DNA from: Styela clava
Taxonomy: Eukaryota; Chordata; Ascidiacea; Stolidobranchia; Styelidae
Assembly (NCBI RefSeq): GCF_964204865.1
Contig: NC_135251.1
Location: 15,624,001 to 15,688,000, forward strand
Length of the DNA: 64,000 bases
Direction of reading: 5' to 3'
Of this stretch, positions 12,570 through 24,400 are shown piece by piece. The position numbers and the translations under genes were made by a program. The notes below the pieces were generated by a model. That model ran no database searches, was not told where the DNA came from, and saw only the letters and a program-made list of their open reading frames with translations. Numbering within the stretch: position 1 is the first letter of the stretch; each line of letters begins with the position of its first letter.

Positions 12570-13215
12570 AGAGAGCTAACTCGCCATGTCTATTTTCTTT
12601 ATAATTGACGATCGACATCGCGAGTTCGAGAGAGAGAGAGAGGGCTAACTCGCCATGTCTTTATTCTTTATAATTGACGATCGACATCGCGAGTTCGAGA
12701 GAGAGAGAGGGCTAACTCGCCATGTCTTTATTCTTTATAATTGACGATCGACATCGCCATTTCGAGAGAGAGAGAGAGGGCTAACTCGCCATGTCTTTAT
12801 TCTTTATAATTGACGATCGACATCGCGAGTTCGAGAGAGAGAGAGGGCTAACTCGCCATGTCTTTATTCTTTATAATTGACCATCGACATCGCGAGTTCG
12901 AGAGAGAGAGAGGGCTAACTCGCCATGTCTTTATTCTTTATAATTGACGATCGACATCGCGAGTTCGAGAGAGAGAGAGGGCTAACTCGCCATGTCTTTA
13001 TTCTTTATAATTGACGATCGACATCGCGAGTTCGAGAGAGAGAGAGGGCTAACTCGCCATGTCTTTATTCTTTATAATTGACCATCGACATCGCGAGTTC
13101 GAGAGAGAGAGAGAGGGCTAACTCGCCATGTCTTTATTCTTTATAATTGACGATCGATATCGCCATTTCGAGAGAGAGAGAGAGGGCTAACTCGCCATGT
13201 CTTTATTCTTTATAA
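12570..13215 (+). repeat. Left satellite-like array in MULE end (~10 units)
   Basis: About ten head-to-tail copies of a ~66-70 bp unit: ggctaactcgccatg, tctttattctttataattga, cgatcgacatcgcgagttcg, then a (ga)n run of variable length. Units differ at a few fixed positions (for example cgatcg or ccatcg; gcgag or gccat), and the same variants recur in the right array. Confidence 0.9.
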
Positions 13216-13689
13216 TTATTCTTTATATTCTCGCTTTTCTCTTCGAATATTGGACCAATTGCTTTGACATTTTCAGTGGAAGATAGAATTTTTCTTTAAA
13301 AGGCTTTTTTTTCGCTATGACGTCATCAAAATTAAGTGACTCTACGTGTCCATATAGCTCTCTTGTTTTTCAATCGTAGTACAAATCTTTTTCTAATATC
13401 CCTTATCTTACGTTCGTATCAATGAGATAAAACGCAGATAATATAGGTGTGAGTTCGGAGATAAAGGGTAAAAGATAACAGCGACCCTGTTTCATCTACT
13501 TATCTACGAACTAGTTATCTTCGACATATCTACGATTTTACGCCAGCCCAGATAGTATTATCACTGAGCGTAAGCGTAATTTATCTCCGGTCTTACGCCT
13601 TACCATAGCCAAGCACTATAAATGTGGCAATATCAACGGATACAATACCACAGTTCTTGAACTGATGTTTCAATGGAACTACAGTAGGA

Positions 13690-15783
13690 ATGTCCAGGCC
13701 GCAATACAGATTACTGAAAAGTCGAGACGTCACTTTTGACTGGAAATGCCTAGACTGCTACACAAAGGTAAGTATAGAATATATAGTATATATCTATTTT
13801 CTATATAAGTATAAAAGTCAAAAAGTTATAATGATCTTGTTTCTTTGCAGGCCGAAGATCATCAACAACAACAGCGGAATGATTCCACGATACATCTGGC
13901 CCCGCCGACGAACATTCCACGACTCGTTGATTACTCCGACTCTGAATGCTCTGAGATTAGCCCAATACCTATGGTAAATATCCTCTCTCATTACTAATTT
14001 AGATCCCTAGTGTTTCGCACCTAGCCTATATGTCTAACTTGTTGCTCTTTTTTACAGACAGAAATTTTTACATTTCCCGTCGGATGTTCAGGAGTGGTGG
14101 AGTCATCCATAGAGGCTTCTGTTCCCAGGGACATATCCAGCGAAAATGCCGAGACGACCTTCGTAGTGGAAGGGGACCTGAGTCAAAGAAAACACCCCAA
14201 GCTGTATGAGAGGCACGGTTACTCCTATACGGTTCTTCGCACTAATATCAATGGAAGTGGTGAGTTATAGTGAAACTCATATTACTACAACAAACAATTG
14301 CAATGTTTCTAATTAATCTTTTCTATCTACAGTTACCTGGCGGTGTTCGGTGCGGAGGAAAGGAAATATATGCCCGGCCAAGGTATACCAAACAGAGGAT
14401 GATTTTAGTAGAAATGGTTTGGATCATACCTACGAACCCAGACCAAACGAACGGCCCCGCGTCCTTCTCAACAGGGCAGTTTTGAAGCGCGGGTTGGAAA
14501 ATCCGTACACGGCATGTGGAATCATTACGAAAGCGGCAAGGAGAGACATGACCAACCCGCCTTCTATAAGATTCACTAATGTAAGTATCGTTGTAATTAG
14601 TTGTCCAATTTTAGTAGTGATTTTCAGGGTACTTAATTTTCATTTTTTCTACCTTTCCCTTTCAGGAAGGAACATTGAAGAGGTTCTGCAATAAGAAAAG
14701 ACAGGGAAACAGACCCACAGATCCATCAGATATTAACGATGAGTTGAAAATAGATTATTTACCTACTGATTTCTTATTAAAAGATATCAGAATAGAGGGA
14801 GCGCGTCACCTTTTGTTCGCAACCCAAAAGCAATTGAAAATTTTGGCCAATTCAAAAGTTTGGTACATGGACGGTACTTTTGATGTTGTTAGGGACCCGT
14901 ATTATCAACTCTTTTCAATTCACGCATTCGTTCGAAGTGGTGAATGTACCAAACAACTGCCCCTCGTTTTTGTTTTAATGTCAAGGCGACGTAAGTGTGA
15001 TTATGAAAATGTTTTCAAGGCTATCAAAACTATACTGCATTTAAATTTTTCAGGTACTCGTGTGAAGAAATTTGTCATGGACTTTGAAGCAGCAACATGG
15101 CAAGCACTGTCTCTGGTATGGTCGGATGTGAGAAGACAGGGATGTGCAATCCATTTCACTCAGGCCATCATGAAGAACATGCGACAGAACAAATTAGCAA
15201 GTTTGTATAACAAGTGAGTAATTTAGTGCTCATATGCATTTATGTGTTTATATCATTAACGTTGTTGAATATGTAATTTCCATTTTGCAGGGACATCGGG
15301 ACGAGAGATTTAATGAAGCAAGTCATGGCCCTGTGTGATTTTCCAGATATGTTCATCCCGTCGCTGTTCCTATCTCTGCGAGGCAAAATGACCACCGACG
15401 GGTTGAATAGATTTGCCGAATATTTCGACAGGACATGGCTGAAGAACTCAGTTTGGAAACCAAAAGTCTGGTCAGTATTCGACGTCGACGTTAGGACTAA
15501 CAACCATTTGGAAGGGTGGCATCGGTACTTCAATAGCATAGCACGGACAAATATGCCTTTTTATAGCCTTATATCCAAGATTCACGAGGTCAGCATTGCG
15601 GTGGAGTCAGATGTAGCAGAAGTAATGGAGGAAAATATACCAAGAAGGGCTGACGCAAAATACAGCGAGGCAAATGACAAGCTGAAGGAAGTTTGGAGTG
15701 TTTTCAAGGACGGAGGATTATCTGCGGAGGCTCTCCTTCGAAGATGTTCAAAAATCTACGGCCCGGCCTTTTGTAAAGAGTAA
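13690..15783 (+). CDS. MULE transposase with FLYWCH zinc finger
   Basis: Predicted cut-and-paste transposase of the surrounding MULE, about 563 residues. Exons 13690-13767, 13851-13973, 14058-14259, 14333-14580, 14666-15213 and 15291-15783 join in phase, with good GT-AG sites and no internal stop. Residues ~112-170 form a FLYWCH-type zinc finger (KLYERHGYSY, then W137, C139, C148, H166), likely binding the element ends. The catalytic RNase H-fold domain shows WYMDGTFD (D286), FVMDFEAATW (D356), GCAIHFTQ (the C-x2-H motif typical of MULEs) and NNHLEGWH (E474), so the DDE triad is complete. The start is the first ATG in frame with the first donor. The TAA at 15781 overlaps a strong donor (gtaagtaacc at 15780), so another 3' exon is possible. 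The gene lies between the two satellite arrays. An intact frame suggests recent activity. Confidence 0.8.
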
Positions 15784-15965
15784 GTAACCTAGTGTAAGTA
15801 TTTTTCCCCTTCCTCAGTTTCTTTTCCATGTACAGCTATGATGCCTATCTGTGCTTGGGTTTCTTCTGGTAAAAAGAAATTCTGACTCGAAGGCTGAAAC
15901 CTTGTCGTGGTGAGTTGGCTTAACACTAATATCAGCCGGCATCAGGGCAATCGACAATTATATAG

Positions 15966-16543
15966 AAAATAGACATGGCGAGTTAGCCCTCTCTCTCTCT
16001 CTCGAACTCGCGATGTCGATGGTCAATTATAAAGAATAAAGACATGGCGAGTTAGCCCTCTCTCTCTCTTGAACTCGCGATGTCGATCGTCAATTATAAA
16101 GAATAAAGACATGGCGAGTTAGCCCTCTCTCTCTCTCGAACTCGCGATGTCGATCGTCAATTATAAAGAATAAAGACATGGCGAGTTAGCCCTCTCTCTC
16201 TCTCGAACTCGCGATGTCGATGGTCAATTATAAAGAATAAAGACATGGCGAGTTAGCCCTCTCTCTCTCTCGAACTCGCGATGTCGATCGTCAATTATAA
16301 AGAATAAAGACATGGCGAGTTAGCCCTCTCTCTCTCTCGAACTCGCGATGTCGATCGTCAATTATAAAGAATAAAGACATGGCGAGTTAGCCCTCTCTCT
16401 CTCTCGAACTCGCGATGTCGATCGTCAATTATAAAGAATAAAGACATGGCGAGTTAGCCCTCTCTCTCTCTCGAACTCGCGATGTCGATCGTCAATTATA
16501 AAGACATGGCGAGTTAGCCCTCTCTCTCTCTCGAACTCGCGAT
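15966..16543 (-). repeat. Right satellite-like array in MULE end, proximal part
   Basis: About nine units of the same ~67 bp sequence as the left array, in opposite orientation. The last unit (about 16502-16543) is interrupted at gaactcgcgat by the nested element and resumes at 19491. Confidence 0.9.
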
Positions 16544-19490
16544 TAGGCCGCGAGCCGAGGCCATTTATCTTTCAGTTTCGTAGCGCACATCAGGTAACTA
16601 CCTGAAAATGATTTTAAAATGTTCCTTAGAAATTTAGTAACAAATATTGCCTTGTTCCCACTTCCAAAAGTTGCACGTTTTACAGAAAAGACGCTTTTAC
16701 TACAATAAATATGTGTTACCATTTGTCCTATTTTCTCTGCTTTTCCGGTATCATGGGCCAATGAACGCAGACTTCTGCACGACGTAACAGTCAAGTTAGT
16801 CAGCTGTAGGTGGATCCCCAGTGGTCGGATGAATATCAGATGTACTACAATTGCTCGCTTTTGCGTTGAGTAGCCTTTCCATAGTTTTTTTCAGTTACCG
16901 GTAATATTAGTTCAGTTATTCTAAGGAGGTGTTGAAAAGTATAGGTAAGATATTAAACACTTGTATATCCTTACCATAAATAGCAATTTTAGTTGAGTAC
17001 TAGCTCATAAGACGTTGTTAAATAGGTACGGTGCGGTAACTCCAAGGAAGGCTAGACCTAGAATAATATGTCACAAACAACGATATTTTCTGGCTTGCAT
17101 GAAATGTTTATGATTAATTTAATGACTCTTCTTGACTATTCAGCAGACTTATACTACTATATAGGCCACAGCATATTTGGAAATAGAAATGAATGGCTGT
17201 TTCTGTAATGCACGGTTGTGTGAAAGAGAAGAAATTAATCAATTTTACTAATGCAAATGTCGGTTGGTCTAAATCTAAATTCATAGAGTCGACAAGAACC
17301 TGGGAAGCAATGATAAGTTATGCCGGAGTGGAAAGAAAGGTAGCATTGGAAACGATTGAGAGGTGAGAAATGAAGTGGTAGACAAACAGTTGATGTTTCA
17401 AAATATAGTCTATAGTCCATACTCATACTGTCATAGGACATTTCAGACTGTGATATATCAAAATTTAGTGTAGATATAGTCTAGTAATGGTATGCAAACA
17501 CTGCTGGACTGTAGAACATGCAATGAGCATATATACGCTCATTTAGTACATCAGATAAAATGCATTATGTATTCAAGGTATTAGTTAGTATTTAGGGGTA
17601 TTTTTAAAATCATGCTGCTCCAAATATTATTTTCTTCCTTATTTTAGATACTGTACTACAAAAGAAAACGGCAATGTTCCACCAATCCGACCTAACGCAG
17701 GCTCTGATCCCTGCTGCTATCAGTGCTATAAAATGGATTAAACAAGAAGTCTTGAAGCTTAAAGGTATATGAGAATCATAATAGTTGCAAACAGCTTAGA
17801 TGGGCTATTCATATTGAAATACTTTAGCACTTTTCTGCAATTGGAACTGCCCATCAAATTCATGTTGGAGACTTCATTGAGATTTTCAATTCATTTTTTT
17901 CCCTCGACTATGAAGATCTTTTGAGGTTAACGAGGTATTAATAAATAAAGCTGAGGAATTTGAAGAGGATATGAAGAATGTAAATGATACCAGGGCACGT
18001 CTATTTAACACTGTCAAACATAAGGATTATACTCTCCACCCAACAATGATTCACTGAAGAAGCATGTGGCCCTCAAATCAGTTCTTGAGTTGGCAAACTG
18101 CAAAGAAAAATAGTCAAAAATAATTTATGAAAGTGTGCCAAAATCAACTTAAATTGCACAGATTTTTGTTTTTGTATTGACTGCAGAAATCACAGTACAC
18201 CTATAGAGGAAAAGTCGATTTTTGAGATAGTGGATTTCGAAAACAATTCAGAAGAAAGTGAATTAGATATTACAGTTGATTTAATAAGTATCATACAATT
18301 TTTTTTTTTTTCGGACATTTGTTAGTGTCGTAGTCCTGTTTCTAGAAATATTATTGCCTTTGTTCAAATACATAACCACATAAACTAAAAAAAGATTAAT
18401 TGTAAATTGTAATATTTCTGTTCACTATGTTATGTACATATTGTACATTCATTTAATTTTCTTGACTTTTGCGGTAAATTTCTAAGTGAGAAATAACTGA
18501 TTTATTTGTGTTTTCGTGCTCACGATGTTAATTTGTGACTTCATTGCTTAAAAATAAATACGTTTGATAGCTTCTATAAAATGGATGTAGCTTTTTATGC
18601 TGTTCTTGTTGTAAACTGCTTGTGGTTATTACATAAAATTTATTCTCAAATGTGAATCAGCGTTGTTGGTGTCGCTGCTTTTGAGGTCACTCCCGACTCC
18701 TGTCACACAATTAAAGTATTTTTTGTTGTTGGTTACATGTATGCCATATTTTTCGTAATCTACCTAATAAATTATGATTGACTGAGGAAGTCCGATTTTG
18801 GTCAGGCAAAACATTACAGGAATACATTTGTGTTAGTGTGCTGTAGGGCTCTCGAATTGTATAGTTCTTATGTATGTGTTGTAAACTTATGGTTATTGAA
18901 TTTCCGGGAAACTCTTATATTCAATTTCGCACCAGGATTGTGGAACAAGTTGTAATGCGTTCATTATGTTCGTTTTCACACAAAACTGAAGAATTTATTT
19001 AGTTACCAGATGTGCGCTACGAAACTCATTTTCTGGGCGTTTTCATGGTTTCGTCTCACGGCCCATATCCGTGGTAAGGATCTACAAGTGTTTAATAATT
19101 TACTTATACATTTTTCAACAACGTCTTAGCATAACTTAACTAATAATAACTAAACAGGGCTATGGAAAGCCTGCCCAACTCAGCGCAAGGTCGAGCAGTA
19201 ATAACTAATATTCATCCGCTCGCTAACAGCTGGTTTAATTCAATTGTTACGTCATGCAGAAGTCATTGTTCCTTGCCGAAAATGTAGAGAATATAGGACA
19301 GATCGTAGCACATATTTCTTGTAGTAAAAGCGTCTTTTCCGTAAAACGTGCAACTTTTGGAAGTGGGAACAAGGCAATATTTGTTACTAAATTTTTAAGG
19401 AACATTTTAAAATCATTTTCAGGTAGTTACCTGATGTGCGCTACGAAACTCACTTTCTAGGCGTTTTTCAGGGCCTCGGCTCGCGGCCTA
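16544..19490. mobile_element. Nested DNA element with ~250 bp inverted ends, 2947 bp
   Basis: Begins TAGGCCGCGAGCCGAGGCC and ends with the exact reverse complement. The similarity between the ends extends about 250 bp inward (16544-16800 against 19240-19490). The satellite unit it sits in reads ...gcgat before and gatgtcg... after, while uninterrupted units read gcgatgtcg. It therefore duplicated a 3 bp target, GAT. No recognised transposase; a small two-exon frame lies at 17193-17741. A 3 bp duplication occurs in CACTA and PIF/Harbinger elements, but neither end sequence nor target fits them well, so I leave the superfamily open. Confidence 0.75.
17193..17741 (+). CDS. Unknown two-exon Cys-rich protein inside nested element
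   Basis: Not recognised. Exon 17193-17362 ends at AG|gtgaga and exon 17648-17741 starts after ttattttag. The junction keeps phase and gives 87 residues before TAA. The first exon encodes a Lys/Asn-rich stretch with a histidine-cysteine pair (HGCVKEKKL) and the segment FTNANVGWSKSKFIESTRTW. The second encodes CTTKENGNVPP and a cysteine cluster (PCCYQCYKMD). It may be the N-terminal part of a decayed transposase, with later exons lost or unrecognised, or a passenger gene. Similar N-terminal segments occur in repeat-encoded proteins, but I cannot name a family. There is no evidence of expression. Confidence 0.35.
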
Positions 19491-19615
19491 GATGTCGATC
19501 GTCAATTATAAAGAATAAAGACATGGCGAGTTAGCCCTCTCTCTCGAACTCGCGATGTCGATCGTCAATTATAAAGAATAAAGACATGGCGAGTTAGCTC
19601 TCTCTCTCCCTCTCT
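19491..19615 (-). repeat. Right satellite-like array, distal part (~2 units)
   Basis: The remaining two units of the right array beyond the nested element, in the same inverted orientation. Confidence 0.85.
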
Positions 19616-20048
19616 GCTTGCAATCAACGGCTGTTAGAATAAAATGAGACTGCCGGTAGCAAAATAGAACTTTTGATATATTTAGCGTTGTTGTTGATTC
19701 AGAGCTCATACAATCAATTAATATGATGATATATTTAGCATGCTTAGATGAAAATGATAAGTTGAGACATCTTTTGCGCGTCGAGTACCGTACGGTACCG
19801 GTATGCCTTCCGACATATAAGCCCGTTTTCTTGTCACTTTGTTACCATTTGCACAGTAGGTATTGTAACCAAACACATTTAATTTAATATATTTATCCTT
19901 ACTATTGAAGTTGTTAGTATAAACAGCCACCTTTCCATCTCCCATTACAAGAAGAGCCTCCGCACAGTTGCAGGCTAACCCGTTAACCGCCGTCGCATGG
20001 CGAGTGGTCCATGGCGAGTTAGCCCTCATGGCGAGTTAGCCGTCAGCC
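19616..20048 (-). repeat. MULE right terminal inverted repeat, unique part
   Basis: Reverse complement of about 12136-12569, with an extra stretch near 19720-19765 and one rather than two copies of the cttcttgtaatgggagatgg block. Confidence 0.75.
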
Positions 20049-20774
20049 CTCACAATCAGGCCGTTCCCACGATTGATTTCGTGTAAAAGTCGCAGCACAG
20101 ACAATAATAATAACCCTTTATCGCTGCAGATCTGCATACACTAGAGCACCTTAGTGAAGTTAGTGAAGACCAACGACTAACATACCGGTGAAGACAGCAT
20201 CGAGGTGCGAGCGAAAAATTAAATATATTTTGCGCGATTTCCCAGATTTGTGTACTGCTCATACACGTAGTTACTAAAAGAGGCTTTTTGTACGTTAGGG
20301 TCGCTTGAGATCAATGTTGGCCATAGATTTTATTCTACTACGATAATTTTCGGAAAGATTGTCTGTTCGGCCTTCCCTTCACCTCGTAAATGACACGCAG
20401 TACTATCGTACGGGATATTTATAGTAGTCTACTCTTATGTTAGAGCAGTATAACCTTGAAGAATGTTTTGTTTTCATTCACAAATTTTGACCACATGGGC
20501 ATGGCGACTGGCGAGATATTTAATTATTTCGCACTCGCTCGCGGAAGATTTTATTGGTTTGTATGAAAGTGGGTGGTTATGCTTCCGTACGCTTGATTGT
20601 CATGGTTAACTGGCTATGACACGTTATTTCATAAGCAAAAATTGTTCAGTAGTTAGCGTACCGGTACCAGTAATTGTGCGAGGAGGTTCTGCGTTTTCGT
20701 GTGTACTGCGGTCATCGAAACTACTGTTTTTATATTATATCTGCGTTGTCAGATTGTGTCTTTTGCTGTCATAG

Positions 20775-21325
20775 TCTTGTTTAACAAAGATTTTGCTTGC
20801 TCTCCAGAATTCTCCATTTTTTATTTGTTTGCATTGTCAGATTGTGGAGTTTTCGAAGTAAACTACTGTATCTATCTATAGTACCGTAGCCTACTGAAGT
20901 GATTGTGTTTCATTTTATTGTCCTTACTACGCCACCCACACAAAGGAAAATAATTTCAAAATTTTGTGTTTGTGCAGTTTAGTTCTATAATTAGCCAAGC
21001 TATGAAATTAAGGTTTTAAACATCATCATTTTTTTGTGAATGCATGTTGGTGAGCAGGCACATGATACTCATCTTGTTTTAAACTTTTTTAAAGGTTTTG
21101 CTCGCTCTCCAGGATTCTCCATTTTTTATTTGTTTGTATTGTCAGATTGTGGAGTTTTTGAAATAAACTATCTATCTATAGTACTGTCAGACTGTAGTGA
21201 TTGTGTTTCATTTTCTTGTCCTTATGCTACCCACACAAAATAAAATAATTTTGTGATTCGTGCAGTATAGTTCTTTAATTAGCCAAGCTATGAAATCAAG
21301 GTTTTAAACATCATTCAAGGACTGA
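20775..21325 (+). repeat. Diverged tandem duplication upstream of SARS1
   Basis: Positions about 20775-21025 and 21080-21320 are two direct copies of one segment. Shared blocks include ctccattttttatttgtttg, tgtcagattgtggagttttt and ttagccaagctatgaaat. They lie within 700 bp of the seryl-tRNA synthetase start and so may fall in its promoter or 5' UTR. No promoter element is evident in the rest of 20057-21435. Confidence 0.65.
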
Positions 21326-21435
21326 TTATGACTTATTTTGCAGCTTTGCTATTGTCGAATTGATTGATTGTTGTAAATGCAATTATAATCTAACTTTACA
21401 CACAGACAAACATACTTTGTCCTGATCTGATAAAA

Positions 21436-24400
21436 ATGGTACTGGACTTGGACTTATTTCGTAAAGACAAAGGAGGAGATCCTGATAAAATTCGTGAAAA
21501 CCAAGCGAAGAGATATAATGATGTTACATTGGTGGATAATGTTGTTGCAGCTGATGAAGACTGGAGAAAATGTGAGACCAAAATTTTCTTAAAATTCAAT
21601 TCTTAAAATGTAACCTTTTCTGGTAAATTGAATTGACACGGATTTCGAAATTACAACTTACTTGTAATATTCTTAGCAACAGTAAAATGAGAAGTTTTTT
21701 GTTATAGACAAATTCATGATTGACTGGAATATTATGCCCAAAGCAATCATATCCTTAAAGCCCAAATCAGAAAATGCTGGATTTGCAACTATGACTCCTC
21801 ACAGATCAGAAAGCGCTGGTTGCATATATTTCAAGATTTCCTATGCACATGTTTTTGCTTCAGGTCGATACGAACTGGACAATTTGAACAAAATGAAAAA
21901 TGTTTGCAGTAAAGCAATTGGAGAAAAAATGAAACGTAAAGAACCAGTTGGAGATTGTGATGGTTTGCCATCTGATATGCCTGCATTGACTGACATGTCT
22001 CAGGAATTTTTGAGTGTGCGTCTCTGTGATTGTGTGTAAAGTTTAGATGAATTGCTGGCCATATAAAGAGTAAATTCACGATTTCAGAATACTTATAAGT
22101 TATAAAGACATCTTGAAGCATCCTCTCCTTTGCACATGATTTTATCTTACTGGATGGAATTAAAATTAAGCAGATCAATTGCAAAAGTTAATTCATGTTT
22201 TGCGATACTAAATAAATTCAAGACAAATGACTTATACAATATGATACGGTATATTTAATCAATTATTTTTTTATCAATTTTTTGCTTTTGTATTGACAGA
22301 AATTGACAGTTGTGCAAATCAAAAAAATCCGTCAGCTCGTAGACGAACGAATTGAAAAATGTAACGTACAAAGAGTACATTTAGAAGAGGTTCGACTTGC
22401 TAACTTGAGGGAAATTGCAAACCTGACACATGAGTCTGTTCCAATAAGCAATGATGAGGTGAATTCATGTTAATTTTTTATATTACTTTGAAGAATCTTC
22501 TCAAGTTGTTATTTACGATTGTGCTAATTTGGAAATTAACTGGTTACCTAAATGTATTTTGAAAAGTAATATTTACTGAAATAATTTACCCATTGCATGG
22601 TATTCTATTATTCCAGGATGCAGACAATGCTGTCGAAAGAACGTTTGGTGATTGTGGAACAAGAAAAAAGTACTCTCATGTTGATCTTGTAGTTATGGTC
22701 GATGGATATGAAGGGGAGAGAGGGGCAGTTGTTGCAGGAAGTCGTGGATATTTTCTGAAAGGTCAATATTTATAATATTTAATGCCAGGGGTCACCAACC
22801 TTTTCGAAGCCAAGTGCTATCATCTGGGTACCGATTAAGCAGAGGGCTACCAGTTCAATGAACATTTTTAAAAAAGTCAATTTGCTCGATTAACCTTCAA
22901 TTATTGATAAATGATAATTACCGTACTGGTATTTAGTCAAGTAAAAACACTGATAACTTTAGGATTCTTCAGGAAATCAAACAATTATCACAACGGAGCA
23001 AATAAATTACTAGCAATGGCACTTCCATTTTCAAATTGATTTTAAAGTGATCACTAAAATAATATCCCCGGAAACCACAGGTCCACAATGTACCTACTTT
23101 TCTACAAACACCTTGCATAACCCTAAGATGAAATGAACTTGCCGAATGTTACATTTACAAACACATTTAACATATTATGAATATCTTGTTTTCAACAAGG
23201 AGAAAACCAAAATCGAGAAATCTGGTCTAATGCTCTCCACCAGTGTGTTGTACTTTGGCGTGCAATTTGGCACTGTAACTCGGGTCTTGCAGATTTTCAT
23301 CAGTAAGGCATATTCCGTGCTTAGTTCCTTGTGAAGTTCATGTCAAAAAATGTTAATTCACAAAGATGACTTGATCCAAACACTGATTTCGTAACATAGG
23401 ATTGCTGTTTGATTTCAAAGGCAAGCTTTTTCTGCCTGTATTGCGCTGACCAATGAATAGTGACAAGATGTAAAATGTCTCTTCGCTTTGTCGTCGCTAT
23501 AATCGCCCTGCAATTGAGACATACGCAAGTTGTTTTTACGATGGTAAAAGGGAATCCACCTCCAATTCATCGTGAAAATGGTAGGTTTTTTTTCGTTTTT
23601 CTGTCATTTTTCTTTGAAATCAATAATTGTATTATTGACATTGCCCCACAAATCAACGGACACGAAAAAACGCGGGTTCGTGTAAAGTGATATCTGTGTG
23701 ATGTCATATTTGGGAGAGTATTAACGTAAATGACCTGTCACATTACTGATGTCAAATAAAAGTTAGGATGATCGTTACCAAATAATAATTAGCGTAGTGT
23801 TATTCCCAGTTCCCAAATAAGACATAAGTGTGATTTTATACAAGAATAATATGACGAAAATTATTTGATGTAGCTTACTTTTCAGCGACGTTATTAGGCT
23901 CATTTTAGAACAGACATGCGGGCGACTCATGTGGTCTTCGCGGGCGACTTGGTGCCCGCGGGCATCGGGTTGTTGACCCCTGCTTTACGCTATGTTGAAA
24001 TTCAGTACTACCAGTATAATGTAACTATTTTCATTTTTTAAGTTTTAATCATGTGAAAACATACATACTTAAGATACTTTCTACATTTGCTAAATTGCAG
24101 GGCAAAGCCAAGTTGAAAAATAAGTCTAATTTGCTTGTTTCAATTACTGTGAAATGATTGTTTTTGTAAATACATCAATGAATACTTATTGTTTTTAAAT
24201 TTGTTTGTACAGGTCCACTCGTTTTCCTCGAACAAGCTCTCATAAATCTAGCACTGAGAACATTGTCAGATAAAGGTTATACTCCTTTGTATACACCGTT
24301 TTTTATGAGAAAAGAAATGATGCAAGAAGTTGCACAACTCAGTCAATTTGATGAAGAGTTATACAAGGTATAAGCTTTTGTTGCCAAAGACTGCAAGTTT

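Larger units (their letters stand above)
12136..20048 (+). mobile_element. Complete Mutator-like (MULE) transposon, ~7.9 kb
   Basis: An 8 bp direct repeat, ctcacaat, flanks the element at 12128-12135 and 20049-20056, as expected for MULE target duplications (8-11 bp). Long terminal inverted repeats run inward from both sides. Outermost are about 430 bp of unique sequence starting GGGTGGAGGCTAACTCG (left) and GGCTGACGGCTAACTCG (right, reverse complement). Next come satellite-like arrays of a ~67 bp unit that begins ggctaactcgccatg. Between the arrays is a spliced transposase gene (13690-15783) with intact frame and catalytic residues. The two ends have diverged a little: a 24-27 bp block is doubled on the left, and there is an extra ~45 bp on the right. 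A second element is nested at 16544-19490. Without it, the MULE would be about 5.0 kb. Confidence 0.85.

Noticed and set aside
12570-13215. CRISPR-like array
   Set aside because: Regular units, but the whole ~67 bp unit is repeated with no unique spacers, and the context is a eukaryotic transposon.
15240-15539. Minus-strand open frame over the MULE transposase
   Set aside because: It is the shadow of the last transposase exon.
22786-24000. Small open frames in the SARS1 intron 4
   Set aside because: They lie inside a hAT-like element and have no homology or splice support.
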